A DNA stretch of 55,119 nt from Candidatus Methanoperedens sp. Its GTDB lineage: Archaea; Halobacteriota; Methanosarcinia; Methanosarcinales; Methanoperedenaceae. The notes beneath the pieces were generated by a model. The model was not told the DNA's origin, made no database searches, and saw only the letters and a program-made list of their open reading frames with translations. The stretch's first letter is position 1; every line of letters starts with the position of its first letter. Below are positions 43,818 through 53,000 of the stretch, one piece after another. The stretch covers positions 1-55,119 of the forward strand of contig JAPMTX010000140.1 in the NCBI GenBank assembly GCA_026552855.1, given 5' to 3'. Both the position numbers and the translations under genes were made by a program.

Positions 43818-44342
43818 ATGAAGGGTGCAATAGTGCAGTGTTTAGGCGATTTAGTAAAGAACAGCTTTGGAAATGACAAATGGGAAGATTCCCTTGATAA
43901 GGCAGGAATGAGCAAGAAATCTTTCTTTATGCCTCTCCAGAATGTTGAAGATGAGAAGGTATTGAAGCTCATAGACTCTCTGTGCAAAGTCCTGAAAGTA
44001 ACCCCTGCGCAGGCTGCTGATGCCTTCGGGGATTACTGGGTTAACGTCTATGCGCCAAAGGTCTACGGCTCATATTACAAAGGACAGGGCTCTGCAAAGG
44101 ACCTCCTCATGAAAATGGACGAAGTCCATGCGAACGTGACTGCAAATATACCCAATGCCCACCCGCCAAGGTTTGAATACGAGTGGAAAGACCCGAAGAC
44201 CCTCATCATGAAGTATAAATCACAGAGAGGACTTATAGATATACTTGTCGGACTGGTAAAAGGAGTTGGCAAATACTATAAGGAAGATTTGAAAGTAACA
44301 AAGATCGGTCCTGACAGGGTGCAGGTTATATTCCCTAAATAA
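43818..44342 (+). CDS. Stand-alone H-NOX heme-nitric oxide/oxygen-binding protein
   Basis: A gas-sensing heme protein. The 174-residue chain has the H-NOX landmarks: MKGAIVQCLGDLV start, KWEDSLDKAG, FGDYWV, the proximal heme histidine (His104 in MDEVHANV), Pro residues after it, and the YxSxR motif (Tyr133-Ser135-Arg137) that holds the heme propionates. It lacks a fused output domain, so it must act on a partner. Bacterial H-NOX genes usually sit by a histidine kinase or cyclic-di-GMP enzyme; here the next gene is cooS. A GGAG ribosome binding site precedes the start. Ligand could be NO, CO or both. Confidence 0.88.
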   Translation: MKGAIVQCLGDLVKNSFGNDKWEDSLDKAGMSKKSFFMPLQNVEDEKVLKLIDSLCKVLKVTPAQAADAFGDYWVNVYAPKVYGSYYKGQGSAKDLLMKMDEVHANVTANIPNAHPPRFEYEWKDPKTLIMKYKSQRGLIDILVGLVKGVGKYYKEDLKVTKIGPDRVQVIFPK

Positions 44343-44382
44343 ACTTTACGGGTCCCGCGTGCGGTGCATATTTAAATATAAC

Positions 44383-44404
44383 TCCCTTGAAAATTTTAAA
44401 GGGA
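44383..44404. promoter_or_regulatory. Near-palindrome between H-NOX and cooS
   Basis: TCCCTT and AAGGGA flank the palindromic AAAATTTT (one mismatched pair), making an almost perfect 22-bp dyad 41 bases after the H-NOX stop, followed by a T-rich run. It could end the H-NOX transcript or act as a regulator site for cooS, whose TATA-like box lies about 57 bases further on. Confidence 0.4.
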
Positions 44405-44485
44405 TTGTAATTTTTTAATACTGTTGAAATTTTCATGCTATTTTATAATATTACACACCGTTTAAAATATACGTAGAAGTCTTGC

Positions 44486-44523
44486 ATATTATCATTATAG
44501 AGTTAGTCCAGAGATGATAATAT
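44486..44523 (+). promoter_or_regulatory. 10-bp inverted repeat overlapping the cooS start codon
   Basis: ATATTATCAT (44486-44495) and ATGATAATAT (44514-44523) are perfect reverse complements separated by 18 bases. The right arm includes the first two bases of the cooS ATG (44522). A TATA-like TTTAAAATAT at 44461-44470 places the transcription start near the left arm. The dyad therefore covers the start site and start codon: an operator, or an RNA hairpin hiding the start if transcription begins upstream. Confidence 0.5.
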
Positions 44524-46558
44524 GGCTGATAAGGATAGGATTGTTGAGCAGAAACCCTCGAAGATAGAGGAAGTAGAGCCTTTTTCAGGGCAGTTGACCG
44601 CAAAAGGTGCAAATGAGACCATACGGTTACTGGATTATGAAACTGCGGAAATGATAAGACACGCCGAAAGCCTTGGCATCGATACAGTTTTCCAGAGGCA
44701 GTCAAAGTTCAACGGTTCTTCTATCTGCATTGAAAAAAGATGCGTTTTCGGCACTCTTGGTCTGTGCTGCAAGCAGTGCGCCATGGGTCCGTGCAGGATA
44801 CGGCAGGATGATCTCACAAAGCCATATAAAATCAATAAGGGAACATGCGGTGCAGGCGCGGAGACGATCGCAGCGAGGAATTTCCTTATGATGGTAGGCA
44901 GGGGAACTGCAGCGCATGCATCCCATGCAAAGCACGTTGCTCAGATGCTTCTCAAGACAGCGCAGCGCAGGACGCCATATACTATAAAAGACCCCGGGAA
45001 GTTAAAAGCGATATCCTCAAAGATAAAGCTGAACGGGGAAAAGTCGATCGAAGGGATCGCGAACAATGTCAGCCAGAGCGCACTTTCGGATATCCTGGGG
45101 AACGAGGAATACATGAGGTTTGCCATCTCCTACTGTCCGATAGACAGGGACCTTTTCAATCTCGGTGTCGTCCCTAAATCCGTAGGGCATGAGCTGCTGG
45201 AAGAGGGGCATGAGACCTCCATGGGCACAATGGCTGACCCGTCCTCGCTCATTCTTCATGCCGCAAGGCTCGGTCTGGCTGATATCGCGTCGCTCATAAT
45301 AAGCTCGGAGTTACAGGATGTGGTATTCGGGGCGCCAAAACCTGTGAGCTCAAAGATCGGGATAAGCGTGCTTGAGGAAAAGAAGGTGAACGTGGTCATC
45401 CACGGGCACATCCAGATGCTCTCGGAGAAGATAATCGAGCTCTCCGAAGAAAAGGAATTCGTGGACAGGGCAAAGCGCCTGGGCGCAGAGGGCATTAACA
45501 TCGTGGGCTGCTGCTGCTCGGGGAACGACATGCTGGTAAGGCACGGCATCCCGCTGGCAGGCGGGAACCTTGAGCAGGAGCTTATAATCGCGACCGGGCT
45601 TGTGGAAGCGTTCGTCATGGACGTGCAGTGCATATTCCCCAACGTACAGAACGTGGCATGGAGATTCCATACCAAGCTCATATCGACAATGAAAGAGGGA
45701 AGGTTCGCCCGCGCCGTGCATATACCGTTTGAGGAGGAATTCGCGGACGAGATAGCAAGAAAGATACTTGACATGGCTATCGAGAACTTCCCTAACAGGG
45801 ACAGGAACACTTTCCTGCCCGGATCCGAGCCCAGGGAACTGATTGCAGGGTTCTCGGTCGAGGCTCTTCTTGAGTCTCTGTCAAGGTTAGACCCTGATGA
45901 TCCCATGAGACCGCTTATCGACAACATGGCATCCGGGAATATCTACGGTATCGTTCTCCTTTGCGGGTGTACAAGCCCCAAGGTCACTGCCAATCACGCT
46001 GCAATAGCAAAAGAGCTGCTGGCGCACAACGTTCTTGTCGTGGCGACAGGATGCGCAGCGCAAGCCTGTGCCAGATCCGGGCTTTTAGCAGCGGACGCGG
46101 CAGAGAAATACGCAGGCGCAAGGCTGAAGAAAGTACTGAGGGTGCTTGGGGAAGCATCAGGTATTGACGGACCTCTTCCGCCTGTATGGCACTTCGGAAG
46201 CTGCGTGGACAATTCGCGCGTGATTATCCTTATATCAGCGCTGGCTGAGAAGCTGGGTGTGCGTATAAAAGACCTCCCTGTCGCAGCTTCAGCCGCTGAG
46301 TGGGTGACAGAGAAGGCTACGGCTATAGGGATGGGAGCCGTGGCACTGGGCATTACCCTCCACCTCGGCGTGGCGCCGCCTGTCATGGGAAGCAGGGAAG
46401 TTGTCGCACTGCTTACAGAGAAAACCCAGGAACTCTTCGGAGGGAAATTCATCGTAGAGCTTGACCCCAGCCGCGCATCCCGGCTGTTACTGGAGCATAT
46501 AGAAAAAGCCAGGGGAAGACTCGGCATGGCAGCAGAGGCTATACCGGTGCGGTCCTGA
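44522..46558 (+). CDS. cooS: Monofunctional carbon monoxide dehydrogenase
   Basis: Nickel-iron enzyme oxidising CO to CO2 (or the reverse). The 678 residues have the N-terminal iron-sulfur cysteines of the B and D clusters (Cys74, CC at 82-83, Cys86, Cys91, Cys109) and the C-cluster ligands: VIHGHIQ histidine, VGCCCSG, LLCGCTSPK, ATGCAAQAC and HFGSCVDNSR. It is the stand-alone CooS type, not the CdhA subunit of acetyl-CoA synthase. No CooF ferredoxin, CooC Ni-insertase or hydrogenase genes are adjacent, so the electron partner is coded elsewhere. Confidence 0.96.
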   Translation: MADKDRIVEQKPSKIEEVEPFSGQLTAKGANETIRLLDYETAEMIRHAESLGIDTVFQRQSKFNGSSICIEKRCVFGTLGLCCKQCAMGPCRIRQDDLTKPYKINKGTCGAGAETIAARNFLMMVGRGTAAHASHAKHVAQMLLKTAQRRTPYTIKDPGKLKAISSKIKLNGEKSIEGIANNVSQSALSDILGNEEYMRFAISYCPIDRDLFNLGVVPKSVGHELLEEGHETSMGTMADPSSLILHAARLGLADIASLIISSELQDVVFGAPKPVSSKIGISVLEEKKVNVVIHGHIQMLSEKIIELSEEKEFVDRAKRLGAEGINIVGCCCSGNDMLVRHGIPLAGGNLEQELIIATGLVEAFVMDVQCIFPNVQNVAWRFHTKLISTMKEGRFARAVHIPFEEEFADEIARKILDMAIENFPNRDRNTFLPGSEPRELIAGFSVEALLESLSRLDPDDPMRPLIDNMASGNIYGIVLLCGCTSPKVTANHAAIAKELLAHNVLVVATGCAAQACARSGLLAADAAEKYAGARLKKVLRVLGEASGIDGPLPPVWHFGSCVDNSRVIILISALAEKLGVRIKDLPVAASAAEWVTEKATAIGMGAVALGITLHLGVAPPVMGSREVVALLTEKTQELFGGKFIVELDPSRASRLLLEHIEKARGRLGMAAEAIPVRS

Positions 46559-46608
46559 GCCCATACCGCCCTGAAAAGCCTTTTAATGTCCTGACCCAAT
46601 TAAAATAT

Positions 46609-48318
46609 ATGAGAAACGCCGAGGTGGCTGCGCTTCTATACAGCATCAGCGAGCTTCTGGAGCTAAAAGGGGAGAACACATTCAAAGTGAGAGCCTATGC
46701 CAGGGCTGCAAGAGCCATTGAGGGCATGCTGGAGGATATAGAAGAAGTGGCAGCCCGCGGGGGACTGAAGGAGATACCAGGCGTGGGCGAATCCATAGCC
46801 CGGAAGATAGAGGAGTACCTCGCCACAGGGAAAGTTGGATACTACGAGGAGCTGCTGAAGCAGGTGCCTGCGGAACTCCACGAACTCATGAAGATCCCCG
46901 GTATAGGGCATAAGACCGCACTTGTACTGAACCAGAAACTCGGAGTAAGGACAATAGACGAACTGGAAAGGGCGGCGAAGCAGCACAGGATAAGAAGACT
47001 TCCGGGCTTTGGGGCAAAAAAGGAAGAAAATATCCTGAAAGCCATCGAGAGATACAGGCAGAGGAGCACCAGGATCCCGCTGGGTACTGCGCTTCCCCTT
47101 GCCAGGAGAATAGTAGAGGTACTGAAAAGCTCAGATGTCATAGACAGGATAGAGCCTGCGGGGAGCCTGCGGCGGAGAAAGGAGACCGTGGGAGATATCG
47201 ATATCCTTGCGACCTCAAAAGATGCGAAGGCTGCTATCGAGGCTTTCGTGCATTTGCCCGTGGTGAAAAACGTGCTTGGGAAAGGCACGACAAAAGCCAC
47301 CATCGTTACCAGGGATGCGATACAGATTGACCTGCGGATACTGGAAGATAAGTCCTTCGGGACATCCCTCCAGTATTTTACGGGTTCAAAAGAGCACAAC
47401 ATAAAACTGCGGGACATAGCCAGGATGAAGGGATTCAAGCTCTCAGAGTACGACATTGAGGAGGTCGGAACTGGCAGGAAGATCTACTGTATGACCGATG
47501 ATGAGGTGTATATCAGGCTCGGGCTTCTCCCTATCCCGCCCGAGATAAGGGAGGACACGGGCGAGATAGAGGCTGCGCTTTCCGGAAAACTTCCTGAACT
47601 GGTAGAACTTAAAGACCTGAAGGGGGATTTCCATGTGCATACGGACTGGAGCGAGGGCACAAATTCGCTTGAGGAGATGGTAGAGGCTGCAAAAAAACTT
47701 GGCTACGAGTATATCGCCATTACCGACCACTCAAAGTCCCTGGGGGTGGCGCACGGTCTGAGCGAGGAGCGGCTTCTTGAGCAGATAGACAGGATACACA
47801 GATTGAACGACAAGCTATCTGATTTCCACATATTCACAGGTACCGAGGTGGATATAAGAGCCGATGCGAGCATTGATTTCCCTGACAGCATCCTTCGGCA
47901 GTGCGACGCGGTGGTCGCGGCGCTGCATGTGGGGCAGAAGCAAACAAGGCGGGAGATCACAGGAAGGCTGATAACCGCCATGGAGAACGAGCACGTGGAT
48001 ATAATAGCGCATCCCACCGGTAGGATAATCGGGGAGCGGGAGGGATACGACGTGGATATGGACGCGCTGCTGGATACTGCAGCCAGGACGGGTACTGTCC
48101 TTGAGATCAATGCCTATCCGAGCAGGCTTGACCTGAACGATACAAATTCAAGAAAAGCAAAGAGCAAAGGGGTAAAATTGACCGTTGATACGGATGCCCA
48201 CAGCACAGAGCAGCTCGGTTTGATGGAATTCGGGATGAACGTGGCAAGGCGCGGCTGGCTTGAGAAAAATGACCTGGTAAACACAAGGTCTGCCAGGGAT
48301 GTCAGGTTCAAGGGTTAG
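46609..48318 (+). CDS. polX: PolX-family DNA polymerase with PHP domain
   Basis: DNA repair polymerase of family X. Domains in order: an 8-kDa helix-hairpin-helix region (about 1-130, EIPGVGESIARKIEEYL), the polymerase palm (about 150-310) with the catalytic acidic pair in GSLRRRKETVGDIDILATS, and the PHP phosphoesterase domain (about 335-569) with FHVHTDWSEG, ITDHSKSLGVAH, HVGQKQTRREI and DTDAHSTEQL, which can give 3'-5' exonuclease or AP-endonuclease activity. Length of 569 is standard. It starts 50 bases after cooS. Confidence 0.95.
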   Translation: MRNAEVAALLYSISELLELKGENTFKVRAYARAARAIEGMLEDIEEVAARGGLKEIPGVGESIARKIEEYLATGKVGYYEELLKQVPAELHELMKIPGIGHKTALVLNQKLGVRTIDELERAAKQHRIRRLPGFGAKKEENILKAIERYRQRSTRIPLGTALPLARRIVEVLKSSDVIDRIEPAGSLRRRKETVGDIDILATSKDAKAAIEAFVHLPVVKNVLGKGTTKATIVTRDAIQIDLRILEDKSFGTSLQYFTGSKEHNIKLRDIARMKGFKLSEYDIEEVGTGRKIYCMTDDEVYIRLGLLPIPPEIREDTGEIEAALSGKLPELVELKDLKGDFHVHTDWSEGTNSLEEMVEAAKKLGYEYIAITDHSKSLGVAHGLSEERLLEQIDRIHRLNDKLSDFHIFTGTEVDIRADASIDFPDSILRQCDAVVAALHVGQKQTRREITGRLITAMENEHVDIIAHPTGRIIGEREGYDVDMDALLDTAARTGTVLEINAYPSRLDLNDTNSRKAKSKGVKLTVDTDAHSTEQLGLMEFGMNVARRGWLEKNDLVNTRSARDVRFKG

Positions 48319-48387
48319 AAGCGGTATGTCCAGCTCTGGATAAAAGGAATTGGATGGTAAGTTTTTTAACATAAGAGTGTTATTAAC

Positions 48388-48474
48388 ATATTAAAGATAT
48401 ATTTTAAGGATATATAAGCAAGAAGAGTTGTTTGCGGGTCGAAAAAAAGATGTGCATCAATAAGAGAACAACTC
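48388..48474 (+). promoter_or_regulatory. Promoter and 5' hairpin before the PhnD-like gene
   Basis: Two TATA-like stretches (about 48388-48415, AAGATATATTTTAAGGATATATAAG) are followed by a hairpin GAGTTGTT/AACAACTC (48425-48432 with 48467-48474) in a leader of more than 100 bases. The start codon is preceded by CTGGAGGTATAA. The hairpin could regulate the sensory block that follows. Confidence 0.4.
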
Positions 48475-48526
48475 GGAGAGGACAGATCAGTGCTGTACGA
48501 AGTTGCAGGGCTACCTGGAGGTATAA

Positions 48527-49462
48527 ATGAATAAGAAATTAGTCCATATATCTCTGGTCATTATACTGCTGGCAGGGATTACAGGATATTATTTTAATGT
48601 AAAATCGTCGGCTGATGTGAAGGAAAATATCCAGGAAAAAGAGCCTGCAGCCCCAAAAATAACAAAGACGATTAGCATCGGGGTCATCTCTGATAATGCA
48701 GTCAAACATATTAAACTATTCCAGCCTACTGCGGACTATATCGCGGCAAAGCTCAGCGATAACAGTGCCACGTACGAGGGTAAGGTCATAGTCGTAAGAA
48801 CAATCGACAACATGACCGAACTCTTAAGAGAACAGAAACTGGATCTATATATGGAGAGCCCTTTTGCAACTGTGATCATTGCCAACAAAAGCGGCGCAGT
48901 ACCGTTTTTAAGAAGATGGAAAGATGGAGCGGCGGAATACCATTCTGTGTTCATAGCCAGAAAAAATTCGTCTATAAATACGGTGGCTGACTTTGCCGGG
49001 AAAACTATTGCTTTTGAAGACCCGGGGTCTACTTCAGGATACCTGCTGCCAAAAGCATATCTTATCCAGAACGGGCTTAACGTCAGCCAGTCAGCCGGAA
49101 AAAGCAATATCCGGTATACCTTCACCGGGGAGGACGAAAATACCCCTCTGTGGGTGGTTGAAGGGACTGCTGATATAGGTGCGATATCTGACCTGAATTT
49201 TAAAAACCTGCCTGGCTCGATCAAAGTTAATTTGAAAATGATTGACAGGACCATTGATGTGCCGCGGTTCGTGGTCTCCCACAGGTCAGGGATGGAGCCT
49301 GCTATGGTAGAACAGATCAGGCAGATACTCCTGAACATGGACCAGGACCCGCAGGGCATCAAGATAATGAAGGATTTCCAGAATACGGCAAAATACGACG
49401 ATATATCCAGTGAGGATGAGATCTTTGCCAGAGTCAGAGACATGATCAGATTATTAGAATAA
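48527..49462 (+). CDS. PhnD-like periplasmic substrate-binding protein
   Basis: An exported solute-binding protein resembling phosphate/phosphonate-type PBP2 proteins (PhnD). The 311 residues begin with a signal/anchor helix (about 7-25), then KITKTISIGVISDNAVKHIK, NMTELLREQKLDLYMESPFA, FIARKNSSINTVADFAGK, FEDPGSTSGYLLPK and AKYDDISSEDEIF. No permease or ATPase gene lies next to it; the next gene is a membrane sensor. It may thus deliver ligand to that sensor, as binding proteins do in some two-component systems. A GGAGGT site precedes the ATG. Confidence 0.85.
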   Translation: MNKKLVHISLVIILLAGITGYYFNVKSSADVKENIQEKEPAAPKITKTISIGVISDNAVKHIKLFQPTADYIAAKLSDNSATYEGKVIVVRTIDNMTELLREQKLDLYMESPFATVIIANKSGAVPFLRRWKDGAAEYHSVFIARKNSSINTVADFAGKTIAFEDPGSTSGYLLPKAYLIQNGLNVSQSAGKSNIRYTFTGEDENTPLWVVEGTADIGAISDLNFKNLPGSIKVNLKMIDRTIDVPRFVVSHRSGMEPAMVEQIRQILLNMDQDPQGIKIMKDFQNTAKYDDISSEDEIFARVRDMIRLLE

Positions 49463-49520
49463 AGAAGGGGAGATATCTGTAACCCGGAAATTAATCTATA
49501 AGTTAACGGTTCTTGCCATA

Positions 49521-52148
49521 GTGCCTGTCATCTTATCGATGGTAGTATTTGGCAGCCTGTCTTATTCTATTTTCAAAGAGAAGCTGATAGAGGAGCGCAT
49601 AGAAGAGGCAGAGTCCCTGATCGACCTGTCCTCAAAAGAGATCAGCAACCCGTTATATTTTCTTGAATTAGACAAATTAAATGATATTATCAGGAATATA
49701 AAGAAAAATCCTAACATCCTGTCTGTATACATCATGGACTCAAGCGGGAGGGTCATTACAGATGGGACGACTGAGAACAGGTTCTATAACCAGACGCTTG
49801 AAGACAACCTCAGTAAAAGATCCATACATTCGAGCGAATTGCTGGCAGAAATCAAAAACGGTACGCTCCAGGTCTCAGCCCCGGCAGTCATTAACGAAAA
49901 AATAGGGATAATAAGGATGGATTTTTCACTGAAAGAGCTTGACCAGCTTTTAACCAACCTGATATTTCTCCTTTTCATTATCGGCATTGTAATATTTATC
50001 GGGGTCGCCGCCGTTGATGTTTTCGTTTCACGCTCCATCTCAAGACCGGTGACGAACCTGAGGGATGCGGCTCTGGAGATCGCCAGGGGTAATTTCGATA
50101 CATGGATAGAGATCGAATCAGAGGACGAGATCGGCGAGCTGGCTTTAGCTTTCAACAGGATGGCGCAGGATTTACGGAGATCGCAGGACAGCATAATCGC
50201 AGCTAAAGACTATACGGACAATATCATGCGCTCCATGAGTGACACCCTTATGGTCGTTTCTCAGGACGGGATTATCAGGACCGTTAACCCTGCCGCCTGT
50301 GCACTTCTCGGTTACGAGGATAAAGAACTTATCGGCAAGCCTTTCAGCGCAGTGCTTGCTGATGAGAGAGGGTCGCAGTTCAGCGGATTATATCCGGATG
50401 AACTGGTTAAAAAAATGACCGTCCAGAACGTAGAGAAAACATACCTGTCAAAAGACTCAAAAAAGATACCTGTTGTTTTTTCAGCTTCGGTCATGCACGA
50501 CAGCAGCGGCAGGATCCAGGGAATAGTATGCGTGGCGCGCGATATCACAGAGCGCAGGACGGCTGAGGAGGAGTTGTTAAAATTCAAGCTGGGAATCGAG
50601 CGATCGGATGAGGCGATGTTTATAACCAATATCGATGGTACGATAATATATACCAACCCCACCTTCGAAAGGATATACGGCTTTAGCAGGGAGGAGGCAC
50701 TGGGGAAAACACCGCGCATCCTAAAATCGGGACTGCAGCCATCAGAGGCTTACAAACCGTTCTGGGATACGCTTCTTGCAAAGAAAGTTGTAACCGGGGA
50801 ACTAATCAATAAGACAAAGGACGGTCGCCTCTTAAACATTGAAGGTTCAGCAAACCCCATCCTGAACGACCGGGGAGATATTGTCGGTTTTCTAGCGATC
50901 CAGCGTGACATCACCGGGCGCAAGCAGGCAGAGATGGAAAAGGACCGGCTTCTCAAAGCCATTGACAGCAGTACCGATGGCATCACGATAGCGGATGAGA
51001 AAGACCGATATATCTACGTAAATGCGGCATATGCTGCGATTTTCGGCTACACCCAGGAGGAGCTTATTGGAGAGACTTGGAAGAAAATTACCCCTTCGGA
51101 TATGATAGCCACGATCGAAAAGGAATTGCCCGGTACCATGTACAGCAGGGATGTAGGTATGTTCAGCGGAGAGGTTCCAGGGTTGCGGAGAGATGGAATT
51201 ACGATCCCCATAGAGGTAAGGGGTACGAGCCTGTGGGACGAGAACGGCGGCTACCGAGGACATATATGCATAGCCAGAGACATAACCGAGCGCAAACGGA
51301 TAGAGGAGGAGCTTAAGATAAAGGCGGAGCTTCTGGACACCGCCACCGATTCCATCCTTGTGCACGATCTGGATGGAAATTTTATCTACCTGAATGAAGC
51401 CGCCTATAAATCGCTTGGCTATACTAAGGATGAGCTGATGAAGATGAAACTCAGCAATATGGTAACCCCGGAATATGGCAGCGAGATTAAGCAAAAGGTG
51501 AGAGACCTGGTTGAAAAAGGCGAGATAGTGTTTGAATCCGCAAATGTAGCTAAAGATAAATCCGTGGTACCTGTTGAAGTGCATGCCAGCATCATCGAAT
51601 CCGGCGGCAAAAAGCTTGTCCTCAGCGTGGCGCGCGACATCACCGAGCGAAAGAGGTCTGAGGAACTGCTGAAAGAAAAAGCAAGGGCAGAACTTTACGG
51701 TTTCATCGTGAGCGCTCTTCCAGTGTTTGCATCCGGCGTTCCCTCACAGGTCAGGAACAACCTGGTAAAAAACTTCGCCGAACGCTTTGAGAAGAATATC
51801 ATGCCAAAGTTCCAGGAGGAAATAAGACGATTAAGGCGTGACATGAAAATCGAGGGCGAAGGCACAGAGAACGAACAGGAAATGCTTGATATCTACATGG
51901 TATGGCTGCAGGGTCTTTTCTCCAATTTTGGCATAAGATCAAGAAAATTCCCTATAGGGACGAAACGGTGTCTGGAGTTCCTGAACTGCCCCTGGGCAGG
52001 CGAGGCAAAGGGCAACCCGGTATTCTGTTTCATCTGCAGGACGATAGTGATACGAAGCTTTACATGGACTGAGCTTAAAGGGAACGCAGACCAGAGTGCC
52101 AGTATCGCGAACGGTTCGCCAACATGCAGGTTCGAGGTTCATGTTTAA
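49521..52148 (+). CDS. Membrane sensor with HAMP and four PAS domains, no kinase
   Basis: A sensory protein of 875 residues as read from the GTG at 49521. Order: membrane helix (cut short by this start), extracytoplasmic sensor (about 25-140), membrane helix (about 145-168), HAMP (about 165-220), four PAS domains (about 225-345, 350-470, 475-595, 600-715), coiled region, and a Cys-containing C-terminal domain (RCLEFLNCPWAGEAKG, NPVFCFICRTI) that I cannot name. No histidine kinase, cyclase or HTH domain is present. The in-frame codons before the GTG extend the first helix sensibly back to a GTA (49479) that sits at the right distance from GGGGAG, so the true start is uncertain. It follows the PhnD-like gene by 16-58 bases. 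Confidence 0.85.
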   Translation: MPVILSMVVFGSLSYSIFKEKLIEERIEEAESLIDLSSKEISNPLYFLELDKLNDIIRNIKKNPNILSVYIMDSSGRVITDGTTENRFYNQTLEDNLSKRSIHSSELLAEIKNGTLQVSAPAVINEKIGIIRMDFSLKELDQLLTNLIFLLFIIGIVIFIGVAAVDVFVSRSISRPVTNLRDAALEIARGNFDTWIEIESEDEIGELALAFNRMAQDLRRSQDSIIAAKDYTDNIMRSMSDTLMVVSQDGIIRTVNPAACALLGYEDKELIGKPFSAVLADERGSQFSGLYPDELVKKMTVQNVEKTYLSKDSKKIPVVFSASVMHDSSGRIQGIVCVARDITERRTAEEELLKFKLGIERSDEAMFITNIDGTIIYTNPTFERIYGFSREEALGKTPRILKSGLQPSEAYKPFWDTLLAKKVVTGELINKTKDGRLLNIEGSANPILNDRGDIVGFLAIQRDITGRKQAEMEKDRLLKAIDSSTDGITIADEKDRYIYVNAAYAAIFGYTQEELIGETWKKITPSDMIATIEKELPGTMYSRDVGMFSGEVPGLRRDGITIPIEVRGTSLWDENGGYRGHICIARDITERKRIEEELKIKAELLDTATDSILVHDLDGNFIYLNEAAYKSLGYTKDELMKMKLSNMVTPEYGSEIKQKVRDLVEKGEIVFESANVAKDKSVVPVEVHASIIESGGKKLVLSVARDITERKRSEELLKEKARAELYGFIVSALPVFASGVPSQVRNNLVKNFAERFEKNIMPKFQEEIRRLRRDMKIEGEGTENEQEMLDIYMVWLQGLFSNFGIRSRKFPIGTKRCLEFLNCPWAGEAKGNPVFCFICRTIVIRSFTWTELKGNADQSASIANGSPTCRFEVHV

Positions 52149-52212
52149 TATTTTTATAAGAACTTAAAACTGGTTACTAAATATATATGGAGTTACAATA
52201 AAGGATGTACAG

Positions 52213-52929
52213 ATGGAGAGACTCAAGACAGGCGTATCTGAACTGGACGTAGTAATTGGCGGCTTTCCTGCAGGTAAAACGGTTCTTGTCACAGGCGACC
52301 CTGGCACAGGCAAGACCATTTTCGGGCTTCAGTTCGCAAGAACCTGCTGCACCCGGGGCATGAAAACGGCGTATCTCTCTACAGAGGAGAATGCAAGTGA
52401 TCTGCGCCTGCAGGGTGAATCTTTTGGCTGGGATATTGAGGGTCTTGAGAAGGGAGATTTTTTCAGGTTCATTGACTTGGCAGGGTACAGGGCTGCGGAG
52501 ATAAAGACTGCTTTGAGCATAAGCCTTGATGCTGTCAAAGGTAACTTCGTAGAGCTGCTGGACAACCTGCCCGATGATATACAGGTCCTCGTTATAGACA
52601 GCCTCGGGAGCCGTACGTCTAATCTTACTGTTTTTGAGTTCAGGGACAGGTTTGATCTCCTTGTCCATAACCTTGCCAGCAGGAACATCACTGCCATGGT
52701 GATACTCGACAGCGTAACATCAAAGGAGCTAAACGATATTGCCCTCTTCTCAGCATACGGCGCGATCCAGCTCCTGAAAAGGGAAAATCCTTATACGGGG
52801 AGAAGAGAGAGGGTCATGGACATCGTGAAGATGAGGAACACGAAAACGCCGATCCAGCTTCTTGCCTATGAGATAGGCTTGCGGGGCATTGAGCTGATGC
52901 TGCCTGGTGAAATCTCAAAGTCGCTCTGA
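52213..52929 (+). CDS. KaiC-like RecA-family ATPase
   Basis: A single-domain KaiC-like ATPase of the kind common in archaeal signalling. The 238 residues have GVSELDVVIGGFPAGKTVLV, Walker A GDPGTGKT (28-35), STEENASDLRLQG, Walker B VLVIDSLGS and the final VMDIVKMRNTKTP. Lacks the second KaiC domain and the autophosphorylation segment of cyanobacterial KaiC, so a circadian clock role is not implied. A TATA-like AAATATATATGG just upstream suggests it has its own promoter between the sensor and kinase genes. Confidence 0.9.
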   Translation: MERLKTGVSELDVVIGGFPAGKTVLVTGDPGTGKTIFGLQFARTCCTRGMKTAYLSTEENASDLRLQGESFGWDIEGLEKGDFFRFIDLAGYRAAEIKTALSISLDAVKGNFVELLDNLPDDIQVLVIDSLGSRTSNLTVFEFRDRFDLLVHNLASRNITAMVILDSVTSKELNDIALFSAYGAIQLLKRENPYTGRRERVMDIVKMRNTKTPIQLLAYEIGLRGIELMLPGEISKSL

Positions 52930-53000
52930 GAATTCACACCTTTCTCACAACTTTGTTTATATTGGGGTGAATCATACCATATTGCGGTACTGATAATTAT

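Noticed and set aside
45256-45927. 223-codon minus-strand frame inside cooS
   Set aside because: Antisense shadow; composition is low-complexity and cooS is complete on the other strand.
52213-52929. KaiC-like gene as a circadian clock component
   Set aside because: Only one RecA domain and no KaiA or KaiB genes; archaeal members of this type are general signalling ATPases.
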